Assembly (NCBI GenBank): GCA_947561715.1 | Contig: OX387203.1 | Coordinates: 1,054,001-1,118,000 of the forward strand | Direction of reading: 5' to 3' | Length of the DNA stretch: 64,000 nucleotides | Source of the DNA: Ascidia mentula | Lineage: Eukaryota > Chordata > Ascidiacea > Phlebobranchia > Ascidiidae | Shown: piece by piece, positions 44,901 to 56,600 of the stretch | Layout of the letters: the number at the start of each line of letters is the position of its first letter | Position numbering within the stretch: the first letter of the stretch is position 1 | Made by a program: the position numbers and the translations under genes | The notes under the pieces: model-generated | What the model saw: the letters and a program-made list of their open reading frames with translations, nothing else | Told to the model about the DNA's origin: nothing | Database searches by the model: none

Positions 44901-47900
44901 TTAACGTTTCTTGGCAATGTCAACGACTATTTTCTTTCAATCCTTGTGGTTGTAACGTTTTGGCAGTACGTTTTTTTACCGCTAATTCGAACCCTGATTA
45001 GTTTTACAGGCATTGCAGCCTAGCTGGATCAACCACATTTTCTTGACAAGTCGGAGCGAGATTTAAAAAGACCTATTTGTTCCGAAACTAAGCAAGATTA
45101 TGAATATAAAAAATGCAGTTTCACAAAATTTAACTGATTCTACATGCAAGCTAGTACATATATTCGAACATTATCAAACTTTAGTGAACTATTTTGGCTG
45201 GAAATTTTATCACCAGTTATAAATTTTAAAAATGAAATGCAACTCATTTATGAGATGCTGTATAGCACTTTTGCCAAAAAAGTTTTACAAGACAACACAC
45301 CTACACAGAACATTTCACAATACTGGTAATACAGCAAAGTTGTTTAGCATATCAAGTAAGTCCATAATACAAAAACAGATAACAATCAAGTGTCAGAAAC
45401 AGGGTAAATAACACCACGCCTGCTTCCAAACCAACAAGATATTGACAGAACAAACACACATTATGTAAAGTTTATCACAATGTAATCTGTCCCTAACCCT
45501 GTGATCTGAATATACATAACCACATCAGAATGAGCAAATCCAGTGTATACAACACACATAACAAGTGACATAAAAAAATTCTACAAACGTATATATCCGA
45601 AGATGACTCCTCTATAATATTGGTACCCAGGGGCGTATCCAGGAATTTTTAAAGGGGGGGGTCCAAATGTTTTTAGGGAATTCCCCGATTTTCAGGTATA
45701 AACTAAGCATAAACTATTGTGGGCGAGAATCGCAAAATACGAACGCCGGTGTTCTCGCCAATCGTCACAAAAACGGTGGCTTTCTGGCTTCCGCAATTGT
45801 GTAATGCTATGGAAAGTTTAACAACTAAACTAATTGACTTTCACGCAAATAAACCGCTTGTCATTACAACGTGGCCACTGAAAAACGACGTTTCGTCCCT
45901 GAACTGACGAAAAATGACACTTGTTTCGTAACAATGCAACATGTTTGGTAACAATGCCGAGTGTTCGGTAACAATGCTCCCTGTTTGGAAACAATGGCGA
46001 ATGCAACACGATGCGGTTTTTAGGTCAACGTCAAAGCAAATTTTTAGTTTTCACGCGGATTTTGACAAAAAAATATAGTGGCGTTTGTTTAGTTATCAAA
46101 AAAGACCAATATATTTCACAAAAGGGGGGGGTCCGGACCCCTTGGACCCCCCCCCTGGATACGCCCATGTTGGTACCTATTGATTTATTTATCTGAGGGT
46201 AGTAACAACTACTGCTATCAATTTCAACATACACATTGTAATTGGTAAAAATATTAAAGTAAGCTTCAAAATAGAACTGTGCAGAATACCAATACAGGTA
46301 TAACTTATTATATTAACCAGTACCCCTTGTCAACACATAATATTGCCATAGAAAAAAAATAAACTGACATAACCCAGATTCGTTTTGTCAAACCAAATTT
46401 CATAAACTACTTTATGGAATACAATAGAACAGATATCAGAAGCAAATTAAAGTACCTCATTTTCTGCATTCGTGCCTGAAGTTGGTGGATGAATTCTAAA
46501 CAAAATGAATATTGACACTTGTCAGAAAATGTGTTGTCGTTCACTTTGTGCCGTTCGGCCAGAAATATCATACATTTAAAACATGCAACATCCTACTTTG
46601 TGTGAGATAACGTTTATCAAAACAACATTTTCGTGAAAACAAAAGAAAACTTACCCAACTCCTGACAAATTTTTTTCATCCAAAATTCCTTCATCCACCT
46701 GTAGTTTACAAACACGGATTAAAAGAGGTAAGTCTGGATTGAAACAAAATTTAACTTTTAAAAAACTTATTTTTTGTTTACTGACAAATGTTTAAAGTGA
46801 CCACACAAAGAAAATACAGAATATTGAATCGCATGCATTAGTGCCTTTGGACAAGTTTATTAAATTTCTTCTACATTACTAGGCTAAGGCAACAGGACAA
46901 CATATATTTAAAGATACACTACCTTGCAATTCCTCCAAAAATGCACAAAAATATTATGATGATATAGACAGAATTTAATTAGTTTTGTCACAATTCCAGG
47001 TACATGTTAGATGAAAGTTAGAGCTAGCAGAGTCTTTGGTCAGCTTTTTTGCTGACTTGAAATTGTATATATGTATTTTATACCAACAAATTCACTTGTC
47101 AATAATAAGATGCACACAATATTGCCATAATGGAAACAACCAGTGATCTATTGGACAGCAACTAAAGCTAATAGTTAAGATCCCATTTTTTCAAGGTTTT
47201 TGTGATATGTAAATAAAATATTTATGCACTACTCTTGATTAATACATATTTACCATTCTTGACTGTTGCATTGACTCCACTGTTTGTGTCACATTTAAGC
47301 CAGAGGTTGAAGGTTCTTCCACAACCAAACTGCTATAAAAATATACAACTTTCACAGCGATGTTCCATAAAAAAATCATAGAACTATATCTGTTATTTAT
47401 GGTTCCGGCTCCCTGTAATCAATGGTCAAACATCACAACGCTGCAGGTAAAGATTGGCTGAAAATGCATTGGTTTAGACAGGGACTTACTTATTAAAAAC
47501 TCAGTTGCATGCACTGACAAAAAAACATATGTTCAGATAAGTTTCAGTTCAGTGTCCATCTGGTGTCAGTTTCCATACGACCAAGATATATAAAAGTTCA
47601 CACCAAAGCCAAGTACCTGACAGATATGCTAGTTGGCATTAATTCCAGAAGTTTATTACGCTGTGAAACGTAAATGTTTGTTTACACGCTTGTAGTGCAT
47701 AACTCCTATCTAAACCAATGATGCATTTTTAGCCAATCTTTACCTGCACTTCAGCATTGTGGTGTTTAAACCATTGATGACACAAAGTCAGAACCATAAA
47801 TAACATGAATATGTTTAAGAAATAAACCCACCTATCAGGTGATGGGCCACACTCCAATGATTCTTCCAAACTTAAAACAAACAATGTTTATTATTTAAAG

Positions 47901-48014
47901 GGCGTATGTATGTGAGACTTATCACAGTGAGTTATTGCAGAACTATTTATAACAGAGAAAAATTTACCTTTCCTCATTTTCCTCCCTGGTTGGGCTTCTA
48001 TTTCTCGACTCCAT
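26782..48014 (-). CDS. Unknown-function protein with cysteine-rich C-terminus (19 exons, 497 aa)
   Basis: I recognise no family. Exons: 47968-48014, 47832-47870, 47254-47329, 46655-46698, 46456-46495, 41476-41504, 39128-39233, 34945-35039, 34015-34084, 33653-33696, 31190-31319, 30465-30496, 30246-30294, 28767-28969, 28483-28565, 28228-28296, 27911-27977, 27619-27699, 26782-26971. All have GT-AG borders, each phase matches the next, and the total of 1494 nt ends at a TAG. The start ATG at 48014 (MESRNRSPTREENEE) has an in-frame stop just upstream. Residues 1-267 are hydrophilic, acidic and proline-rich, probably disordered. A tryptophan-rich hydrophobic segment follows at about 274-291 (WHRILHWFTIWWFVWDLV), then an acidic stretch, a short hydrophobic run at about 393-405, and the tail with C461, C464, C477, C480, C485, C488 and C495. 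The chain could be wrong in the early, very short exons. Confidence 0.72.
27296..27428. mobile_element. Fold-back element, TTCTTCTGGCA / GACGTTTCG family
   Basis: Near-perfect inverted repeats about 30 bp long (left end TCTGTTCTTCTGGCACAAT, mirrored at the right end) flank a centre that itself holds mirrored GACGTTTCG. There is no coding capacity. It lies just past the last intron donor region of the unknown-function gene, inside its final intron. MITE-like. Confidence 0.8.
29071..29146. mobile_element. Short fold-back element with GCTCTTCTG ends
   Basis: 76 bp with inverted ends TTAATCGGAATTGCTCTTCT and its near-complement. The inner TGCCAGAAGAGCA block links it to the TTCTTCTGGCA family. 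Probably an internally deleted copy, in an intron of the unknown-function gene. Confidence 0.6.
29550..30125. repeat. Degenerate tandem repeat carrying CRE-like TGACGTCATGGAAA
   Basis: TGACGTCATGGAAAGTT-type sequences recur at about 29576, 29933 and 30103, with a decayed copy (TGACGTTTCATTTCC) at about 29761. The spacing of roughly 170-185 bp suggests a diverged tandem array. TGACGTCA is the full CREB/ATF consensus. The array lies in the 28970-30245 intron of the unknown-function gene. Confidence 0.6.
30545..31216. repeat. Tandem duplication containing part of an exon
   Basis: Copy A is about 30545-30855 and copy B about 30856-31216. Both share AAATCAACACC, GCCCTTAAAAGG, ATGCCCATATTTGGTCATGG and, at the end, an exon segment of the unknown-function gene. 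Copy B has about 70 bp extra in the middle. Copy B's exon end is used in the gene model (exon 31190-31319); copy A carries a related, still open 33-nt version at 30814-30846. Confidence 0.75.
35291..35497. mobile_element. Fold-back element, TTCTTCTGGCA / GACGTTTCG family, longer copy
   Basis: Ends match as inverted repeats (TTAATAATCTGTTCTT at the left and its complement at the right). Inside are mirrored blocks close to ACGTTACGTTTTAT and CGTTTCGCCTG, shared with the copy at 27296-27428. It is about 75 bp longer than that copy. Intronic. Confidence 0.75.
35500..36530. other. Intron interior with no recognised feature
   Basis: Part of the 35040-39127 intron of the unknown-function gene. Open frames here are short and resemble nothing known. 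I see no repeat family or RNA gene. Confidence 0.4.
36533..37860. repeat. Three-copy tandem repeat, period about 482 bp
   Basis: Copies begin near 36533, 37018 and 37499. The marker TTATTTAA recurs at 36551, 37033 and 37516, so the periods are 482 and 483. Copies 1 and 2 are close (shared blocks ACATATGGTAA, GCGAGGCATTAAAAACTG, AAAACTGTCGTGTGCG); copy 3 is more diverged and truncated. The repeat lies in the 35040-39127 intron of the unknown-function gene. An indel between copies breaks the shared reading frame, so it does not look protein-coding. Confidence 0.8.
39234..41475. other. Intron of the unknown-function gene with an unexplained open frame
   Basis: 2.2 kb between two exons. A minus-strand frame is open over 39710-40054 (about 114 codons) and is less AT-rich than its surroundings, but I recognise no domain and see no clear exon borders. 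Overlapping frames on both strands near 41.0-41.25 kb look like chance. Confidence 0.3.
42046..42344. mobile_element. Fold-back element, ACCGTATTTACTC family, long copy
   Basis: Starts ACCGTATTTACGATTGTAAG and ends GCGGCTTACAATCGAGTA plus AATAC, the same ends as the 48531-48652 element but with about 180 bp more inside. Intronic in the unknown-function gene. Confidence 0.65.
43975..44415. mobile_element. Non-autonomous hAT-type element
   Basis: 441 bp bounded by TAGTGATGT and ACATCACTA inverted ends. It is flanked by a perfect 8-bp direct repeat CTCCTTAC (43967-43974 and 44416-44423), the target-site duplication length of the hAT superfamily. The interior is rich in CCGGATCCGG-like and CCCGGACCCGGC blocks and has no transposase. 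It lies inside the 41505-46455 intron of the unknown-function gene. Confidence 0.88.
44655..45060. repeat. Dispersed repeat related to the 53987-54130 sequence
   Basis: The left part matches the complement of about 54075-54130 (blocks CCCACTGCG, AATCACAGCTATCG), and the right part shares GCAGCCTAGCTGGATCA. Between them are about 290 bp not seen in the other copy. Intronic, non-coding. Confidence 0.5.
45628..46169. mobile_element. Non-autonomous hAT-type element with CAGGGGCGTATCCAGG end
   Basis: 542 bp. Inverted ends CAGGGGCGTATCCAGG and CCTGGATACGCCCATG (mismatch at the third base) are flanked by a perfect 8-bp duplication TTGGTACC (45620-45627 and 46170-46177). Poly-G/poly-C runs lie just inside each end. 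The interior has four spaced AACAATG units at about 45930-45995 but no transposase. Same intron as the 43975-44415 element. Confidence 0.88.
47392..47804. repeat. Long imperfect inverted repeat
   Basis: Arms of roughly 90-100 bp (left starts GTTATTTATGGTTC, right ends GAACCATAAATAAC) share ATCAATGGT, CAGGTAAAGATTGGCT and CATTGGTTTAGA blocks in opposite orientation, separated by about 230 bp. It lies in the second intron of the unknown-function gene. Probably an old fold-back transposon. Confidence 0.7.
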
Positions 48015-48048
48015 TTAAATATAAATTTTACCACAAAATTTTCAGCTA
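48015..48048 (-). promoter_or_regulatory. Short 5' leader with possible spliced-leader acceptor, unknown-function gene
   Basis: The minus strand reads CCCTCTAG and then 31 nt of leader before the start ATG. An in-frame TAA directly precedes the ATG. Either a trans-splice site or the acceptor of a 5' UTR intron. Confidence 0.3.
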
Positions 48049-48530
48049 GAGGGAACAAACAAACGTCAAGATAAAAACGAAAACTGGAAGAGTTAAAAGC
48101 AAAACTTTTGACAATGTCTATTGTTTAAGCACAAAATTAAAAGTTTATCTCCATTTTACGTTTCAGCTTTCTGCGTTACGCGCGGGAGCTAAATCTCCAA
48201 CTGATAACAACAAAAAATAAATAACAAACCAGCGCGCGAAACAGCAAAGCGCGACTGTCCAAAAAATGTTGATTTCTATGACTCTGATCCGAGCCTCGAG
48301 AAAATAAACCTTTTTCCCGTGGCAATGCAAACTTTAAAACTATGTTTAAACACATAACTCTGCTGATTTCCATAATTTTTGCAGAATTTGCAATAGCGAA
48401 AAAAATTATCTTTGCTGTCGAGCTATGACAAAAGTTATGGCTGATTTATGACAATCCGACCCAAAAATCGTACGAATATTTTTTCGTGTCAATCTGTTCA
48501 ATGTATAAAAAAAAATAAAATCCGTCGAGT

Positions 48531-48652
48531 ACCGTATTTACTCAATTGTAAGCCGCCCTCGAATGTAAGCCGCCCTCGATTGTAAGCCACACCAACGGTA
48601 GGTTAAAAAAGTTTAGAAGCCGCGGCTTACAATCGAGTAGCCTAAATACGGT
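48531..48652. mobile_element. Fold-back element, ACCGTATTTACTC family, short copy
   Basis: Inverted ends ACCGTATTTACTC / GAGTAGCCTAAATACGGT, followed by repeated TTGTAAGCCGCCCTCGA units (a full copy and a near-copy in tandem), then GCGGCTTACAATCGAGTA. 122 bp, no ORF. Upstream of the unknown-function gene. Confidence 0.7.
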
Positions 48653-48777
48653 AACAGCAAAGTTAAGCGCGTATAAAGCCAAACACGCAAAACCAAACAT
48701 TACAACCTAACATACTGTGGTTCAACGAGGATGGCACTTAAAAAACAACCAATTCAAAAAAAAACATTTTGAAAATA

Positions 48778-48876
48778 TACTGCTCTTCTGGCATAAAATT
48801 TACATTCTGTATTGTTACGACGTTTCGTCTGCCATTCAGCAGAGACTTCATCAGGTATTATGCCAGAAGAGCAGTA
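48778..48876. mobile_element. Fold-back element, TTCTTCTGGCA / GACGTTTCG family, short copy
   Basis: Terminal inverted repeats TACTGCTCTTCTGGCATA at both ends, with an inner GACGTTTCGTCTGCC block resembling the other copies. It is 99 bp, lies between the unknown-function gene and SEC24, and codes for nothing. Confidence 0.7.
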
Positions 48877-50604
48877 CATTTTAAATTGCAATATGCCTGG
48901 CAGCAACAGGAGTTTCATATTTTGAAATACGTTTTCATTTGTTTTTACCTTTTTCATTTTTTCGACTGAGTTTGGCCTAGCTTTATTGCATGATTCCCGA
49001 CGTTCATCCAGCGACGCAACTTCCTAACAAAATGTGATTACAACGAAAAATGTTGACCTTTCCAAAAAAAGCCTTGGCTTTTAGTATTGAAAAATCGAAG
49101 TACTGCTCTACACTTCGATTAATGAGCTACAAGTTATAACGATGTATTAACACTTAGACGACTATGGGTTTTGGCATCAATTTTTACAACTACGTCGTAA
49201 CCATCTTTAAAAGTACAAAACTTTTACACAATCGGTGTAGTTTTATTTCATTTTAGTTTATTGTGAGAAATTGGCGAAAGGCGGCGAGAAAATGTCTGTA
49301 CACTTTGCGATTCCGAAACAAAACGGGCGAAATTGATAAAAATTGCAGAAAACAGCAAAATTATGGAGTTCGGCGAAACTGGGACAAAAACAGTCGACTC
49401 TTTCGGAATCCACGCTCTTTCCACATCCCGCAAACACAAGTCGACGATAATTTACTAAAATGCACGCCCAAAACCAGTCACACGAGAGGGGGATCACCGC
49501 AGGAAATTTCTACGTCACCCAACTACATGGAATCCATCTTTTCAAAAGGTTTATCTTCATAACAAAGCAAAGAGAAGCAGCGGAAACGACTATAGAATAA
49601 TTTGAAAGACAAAGTCGATCAAAACCTTTGCTAGAAGTCGAAAATTCATGCTGGAAAAGTAACCAAAAATCAGGCCAGAACAAGAATAGTTTGTACATAG
49701 TATAGCACATGACGGTTTAGTTGCCAAGGTAACATTATGCATGCCGTCAATACAATGTCGAAAGCCGGAGTAAACCGGAAATATAAACAGATCTTCGGGT
49801 TTCCAATGGTTTTGTGCCCAGAAAGCAAAAAAAGTTCATGAAAGTTACAGGGACGCTCGTGTTACCAATAAACAGTGCAGATGGTTGGTAGGCGTGGAGC
49901 ATTGTAAAGCGCAATAAATATATTTTCTAACCTCTAGTGTGACATTGCTTTATGTACACAAACAAACCAACATACTGAAAATATTTCACGCTTTCATGCT
50001 TCGTGTGGCAAAATGTGTTCAGTCAGGGCACCAAAGGGAGTAAAACAAATTGAAACACTCACAATATCTTAACTATTTAAAACCGGCCAAACGTTAGCCA
50101 TAATATGGAAATCTAACAATTGCTAATGAATATCTCAAGTTTTATAACATGTTCAAAGCTTGTTAAGACTCCAAAACATGGTTTGCCAATCTGTTATTTT
50201 ACTTTTTATCGAGTAGTCACATAACTTGGACAAAAAACGTATTTAAGCACTTGAACAGGTGACATTGACGTTGTTTTTTATTCAACACCTACAGTTGAAT
50301 AAGCCAATGTTATAATTATTGCACAACGCCTTATCTACTGTCATCAGATGTCGCTTTAAAAATACAGCGAAATCATAATTTGCAACTGGACCAGCATCCC
50401 ACTTTACAAAATCCATAAGTGAAATTATCGTCCAAGATCGTTTATGGAGCAAATTCTGTTCAACATCTAGGTAGCAGCAGAAAACGTCCACAAACAGTTC
50501 GGCTTCCAAGATAAAACCATGGAAAAATCAGATATTTCTATCTTATGCAGTGCTGCCATTTAGCGGATGGCATGCTCTTCAATTTGCTGCCGTGTTTTGT
50601 AGCT
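48877..50604. other. Intergenic between the unknown-function gene and SEC24
   Basis: No gene recognised. A plus-strand frame at 49263-49562 (99 codons) overlaps open frames on the other strand and resembles nothing known. The stretch should include the promoter of the unknown-function gene and the SEC24 3' UTR. Confidence 0.4.
50278..50283 (-). terminator. Possible polyadenylation signal of SEC24
   Basis: The minus strand reads AATAAA about 320 nt beyond the stop codon. A plausible distance, but the hexamer is frequent here. Confidence 0.35.
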
Positions 50605-53600
50605 TCAGCTTAGTAAGGTTCTGATTTCCTTATGCATGTGGCAAAGAAAGTCAACATACGAAGTGGCCGAACCTGATCCTCTGTCTTCGACGAGGAAATG
50701 TTTGAACCACGGTTCCAGCTTGTCACGTTGTCGGATTATCGTTAACTGAAATAAAAACATGGGAAGTTAGGAATTTACAAACTGTGCAACGATATTTAAC
50801 AAAAGTATTTAGCAATGATTTACACATGTGTTTTGCTATTGGGTGACAAAATCTCAAAATTAAAACACCAAAATTACATTTCAAAAATGTACTGTCACCT
50901 CAAGCCCTGTTAATCCTGATCGACTATTGGCAAACCCTTTATATAGAAGCCAAGAGCCATAATATGATTATGAAGCTGCAGACAGGGTTTACACACTGTT
51001 TTGACCTGTAAGCTCATCAGTACAGCTGGTGACTGTGGCACTAAGATAGCTTTAAAACAACATGCACAGATCCAGGCCCAAACAGTGTATACCACTATAT
51101 AAGCAAGCAAAGTAATATGATTTCTGTAAGCTGCAGGCAGATGGCCACTGTTTCGACCTAACAGATCTCATCAGTGCAGCTGGTGTGACTTTCAGACGAA
51201 TTTGCTGACCAAACGGCCAAGCAAAGACTTCCACTATTTGGTGACTACCACTGTTTTGCTGATCAGCAAAGTCGTCTGATAGTCACACCAAGATGCACTG
51301 ATGAGACCTTTTAGGTTGAAACAGTGGTCATCTGCCTGCAGCTTGCAGTGTGCACAACACTGTCTGCATCTAAATCAGCAACCTTTGACTGCACATTCTC
51401 AATAGTAATCACCAATAACAAAAGCAAATGAAACAAACCTTCATTTGGCGAGTGCGTTGTGATTGAACTGAGGAAAGCATTTCTCTGATATGACGAGAAT
51501 CGTCGTTATCGAACACCATTAGGTTGCCCTGCAAATATAATTTACATATCTTTTGTAAGTACAGAAGAATTTCAAAAGAAATTTCCCAAAAATATAGAAT
51601 TCACAATCAGTTTTTAAAGTTAAAGAAGAACTGACCAAGTCGATGTCAATCTGTGCAGCACTTTGAACTCCGAACACATTTTGTACCCAAGTTGGATCGA
51701 CCGACTGCCCGACCCACAAAAACATGCTGATTCCGTTTTCCAGAATGTAAACTTCATTATCTTTCAACCTCTCCTCGGAGCAACGGATCGCCGCCGGCAA
51801 CCCGTCTTTTGTCGGGGTGGAAAATAACTAAAAAAGTTTATGGAACATAAATACACAGGATTTTTTTTAAAAAAATCTAAATTTTATTCATGATTCCTTT
51901 TGAAAAAATCAAGAACAAGATTTAACCGTACATAACTGTTCCGTAAATTTTTTTTTACAGGTCAGAATCCTCAACTGTCAGTCAGTGTTAATTTTTTTAC
52001 TTGTCCCTCAATATAAATTATTTTTACAGGAAACAAATTCCATTCTGGTACGGCTTTGCCTTGTGACTTTCTTTCTTATTTGGTTTTATTTGTATGACCT
52101 GCTCATTGCATTGTATTAAATTGTTTTTAAAATCAACAGGGCACAAAAATTGTTTTAAAACTTCACCAGACCCCCAAGTACATGAAGATTGAGAAAAACT
52201 TGCTTAGAGCTTCGATATCTTTCTATGTTATAGATCTCTATGACAATGTGATGACAAAACAACTTACCACAGGAAGCAGCCTTGGATAAAGAAATACTTG
52301 ACTTTCAGTCACATCCATAGTGAGAATAAGATGACGAAGATACGCCCGATCATCCGTTGAAATGTCGGTGGATGAATGAACAGCATCATTCTGCGAAACA
52401 ATATCCCAGTTAATTATTGCAGTCAGTTGAAGAATTCTTGCATGAAATGCATTTTTTTAAATGCCAAAATTGCACCTGTTCAATTTGCTGTTAGCATAAA
52501 AAGCCTACTGAAAATTAGTGTAAATGGTTTTGGAAATTTCATTTTTGCATTTAATTACCAATCAATGGTTTCCTCCACAGCCTTAGTACACTAAAATTTT
52601 TCAGTGCAACCTCATGTGTTGAGTATTCAATACCAACCACTTGTGCAACCTTATTGCATTACAGGTGAGATGCAGACAGGACCACTGTTTTGACATTTTA
52701 GGTCTCATGAGTGGATATTGCCAGCTAAATAGCCAAGCAAGGCTTCCGCTGTATTGTCAATGCTATTTGTCATATTATCAGGATGACTTTCCCACACACA
52801 ATTACAGTACAGCTATGAAACACAGAGAACAGCAGAGTTGAGCGCTACCTTCAGTAAGCAGTTAAGATATACAGGCACCAGTTTCATACACTCTGGAAGG
52901 ATGAGTTGGCCAGGAGAGGAAGGAGCAGCACAATGTTTTCTGTACGTTGCCAGGGCAACAGTCGACTGACTAATCAGGTCTTCTCGTATTTTTGCCCCGG
53001 ACGTCTGTAGTCCGGCTCTGTTTCAAAAAATAAAGCGTTTTGCTTTATTGTAACATAAAATTTAAGCTCGATGATATTATTGTGTTTAGTCAGGCTTACT
53101 CTACATGTGTATATCAGCTGAACTGTTGCAGTAAAAAAAAATCATTGTTAACTTACGCTGGCAAAACAAGTCAGGAATATTTCTGCAAAGGTTGTGGTTA
53201 AAACAACAATTCATTGAAATAGTAGATAATTTGATTTACGCCAAGGTGTCCAGTACCATGGGACATGCACAGTAATCAATTATTATACTTGAATTAGCTG
53301 GAAACGATGGACCAAAATCAAAAGTAGGTTAACATACTTGACAGCTTTCTTGGCAAGAGTATTCATGAGTACATCAGTTTCACAACTTCTGTACATGTCG
53401 CTTAGTTGAGTGCAAACGCTAAGGTTGAGATTATGTAGACGCAAACGACGTTGTCCACTAACCGATGTGTACAGGAGGGCAATCTGGTGAATAAACAATT
53501 GTAAATTTTGCATATTTAATAATATTTTACAACATAACAAAACAATAACTCGCATTAATTAACACTGGAATGTTACTGGTTTAGGGGCTAAACTTTCTCT

Positions 53601-56600
53601 AACTAATTTTTGTTGAAAAAAAATATTTCACATATTATTATACCAGTGGCAAAAGACAAGTTATTTATACTGAGATATTTAAGATTTTTATTTAAAGTGA
53701 CCACAAAACTGCTTATACATGTTTTGTTACATCATAATGCAATTAAATTTACCTGCAAGAAGGCTCCGAACTCTTCATTAATTTTGTCGTCATGTTTCAG
53801 TTCAATTGTGATGGATTTGTCACAATCGATGGCAGCTAACTCAACATCGGTCGTGTTGTTCATGTACAAAGCACCAATAAACTCCACCGGTCGGATACCT
53901 TAAGACAAAACAAGTTTGGTTTTCACACAAGCATAAAATGGACATATGTAATGTAAAAACAAACTAAATTATGTTTACATAAATGTTTTGCAGGCTTGGC
54001 AGCCCAGGCAATGCAGCCTAGCTGGATCAGACACTTTTTTTCTCCAGCTACGCTGCCAAGCCTGCAAACCTAATGATCACGATACGATAGCTGTGATCGC
54101 CAAGCAAAGACCTACGCAGTGGGACGATCCTGTCGATCATGCCATTGCATGAAATAGTACTACTGTTTACATAAAATTATAAGTTACATTCTATCAAAAC
54201 AGTTGGTGTTACAAAAGCCTAACTTTAAGTAAAATAATAAAATTTCTGTTGACTTTTGAGAAATAGTAACAAAACTGTTATGATCATCACCTGTGCTTGT
54301 TCTGACTCTCATAATTGCATCGAACACAATGTCACGTTGAAGGTCGTGCGCCAAATCCTTGATAAACCTTTCACCATCAACTTCCGTGCGGAAAAACTTG
54401 TAACTGTAAAAATGGTTGTTAATTATGGAAACCTTGTTGCACATTGGTATCTTTTTGTTACATTGCATCAATCATTTCTTGCCAATAAAAGCATAACATT
54501 TTCGGAAAACATTGCTTCTTTTAAGTCCTACTTCGACCCACAATAAAATAAAATATTGAGGCCAAATAATATATTTTTGGGCAATTTTCCACTGGACTTA
54601 ATACAGGGCACAACTTTTTTATAATATTAGTCTATACCTGTACATTTGTCCACCAGTTATCTGTGTTATTTGTCCCAGGGTGGAGATGTCCATATATTGC
54701 GATGGGAAAAGGAACAAGTCGACGCAACACGATTGTGCCACACATTCCTTGCCAAGCTTATCATAAAAACCACTTGCAGGGGAAAATAAAACCTGAAATG
54801 CATAAAATGTTATCCTAAAATATTGGCAAGGAAATCGCACAAATAAAACATCATATACACGTCAGTATCACACTGGCTTCATTGAAAACCATAAACTTGA
54901 ACATTCATTTAATCTCATCACAGAAACTTATATGTAAGATATACCAGTTGTCATCGATAAAATTCTTCTTCAATTAAAGCTGTATTTAATATTACAATCA
55001 CTTATTGTTCCACTTTGGTATATATACATCATACTTGAAAGCAAACCTTCGGACTCTGACCAAACCAATTAATAAAATGATTGAAACCAACCTTTTCCTT
55101 ATCGGTGCCGATCAATTTTCGATCGTCACGATTCTTCAGTTTGCCTGGGGCTTCCCCTATTGGGAGACTGGTGTGGAACATGAAAAGCTTTCCAGCACAA
55201 TCTGCAGACTGTGGCAAATGATATAAATTATTACACTGCAATCAACATTAGCCTAAACCACCATCATGCTGAAAAAAAGCATCATATTTTTCAAATAGGA
55301 ATTATGAAAAAAAAGCAAAAGAAATTGTGTTTATTAGTTAAAGGTGACAAACACAGTAATGGAGTTCCCAAATACACAAGGGGCCTGCAATACTTTTTGG
55401 TGTTACCCCCCAGCAAAAAAACACTTTTCGAGACCCAACATTGGGTCACATGCAACCCACTATTAGCAGAGTCCTGTTATACAACCATGCAAAGAAAGCA
55501 AATATTTCAGTCCAATTCTTGAATTAATTGTTAAAATTAGCTAAGAAAATCTTAAAACTCACTTTAAGAGCTTGTACAGCCGCTTGTATAACCGGAGCAA
55601 ACACAAGTTCGGTTTCTCGTGTGTCTCTGAACATTTCTGGTATTTGATCAAGGAGGCTGTTCACCACGTGTCTGTAAACAGTAGTAAAATGTTAATATGG
55701 TACTCTGCTTGTTTATGAGACAAGGCTTCTGTGGCATTAAGACTGCTTTCGCTCAAAACATATGCAGTCAATATTCAAAACCATACACTACAGTTTTAGT
55801 AACCACACGTTAAATTGTTTGCAATTCGCAGTACGACAAATCATACTGAATGCACAAATTAAACAAACAACAACACATTTTCACGAAAGCCAATTGTTTA
55901 CATTTTTAACATTTTCACCTTGATTCATTCAGATTTACAAGGAAACCATCTTGAAGTGGCACGAAAACATCACTGACGTCCGAAACCACCATCATTTGAG
56001 GTTGGGCAAGAGAGCTCTGAGATAAACACAAATATTTTAAGAAAAATCAATGACGATAAAGCATTAGACAAATTTACTTTGGTGTATATACTATTTAACC
56101 TACAAGTTTATGGCACAAAATAAATGCCCTAATTTGTTGAACCTTTGGACCACTGAAGTGTTTGTCCTGCAGTTAGCAAGACCTCATAATTGGGTTGAAC
56201 AAACAAAGGCAAGTTTTCCTAACAAACAGCAAGGTTCACACTTGTTTCCACCACAAAGCCAAATGTGGCTCAGTTGTTTAAAGACTTTGTTTACAATCAA
56301 TAAACAAAAAATTATACCGACAAAAGTTTTTTATCTCCTATTTTTCAAAATAGAACATAAAATTTCTTCAACAAAAAATTAAAAGTGTCTTACATTTAAG
56401 TTGTAGAAGTGTAGGACGTTGCTGTAGGTGAAAATTCCAACTTTTATGCTCGACTGTTCTTGGTTTTCTTCTCTCGGCAAAGTATCGAGTAACGTTTGAA
56501 GCTGTCGGCATAGCAACTCAACATAACCAGACTTGATCGCGTTGTAAGAAACGTCAATCGCAAAAATGAATGCCGGAGGTGAAGGAAACTTATCGTTCTG

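Noticed and set aside
48949..49025. Exon-like open stretch with AG and GT borders upstream of the unknown gene
   Set aside because: The exon 47968-48014 has its own ATG with an in-frame stop just before it, so this stretch cannot extend the protein. At most it is 5' UTR.
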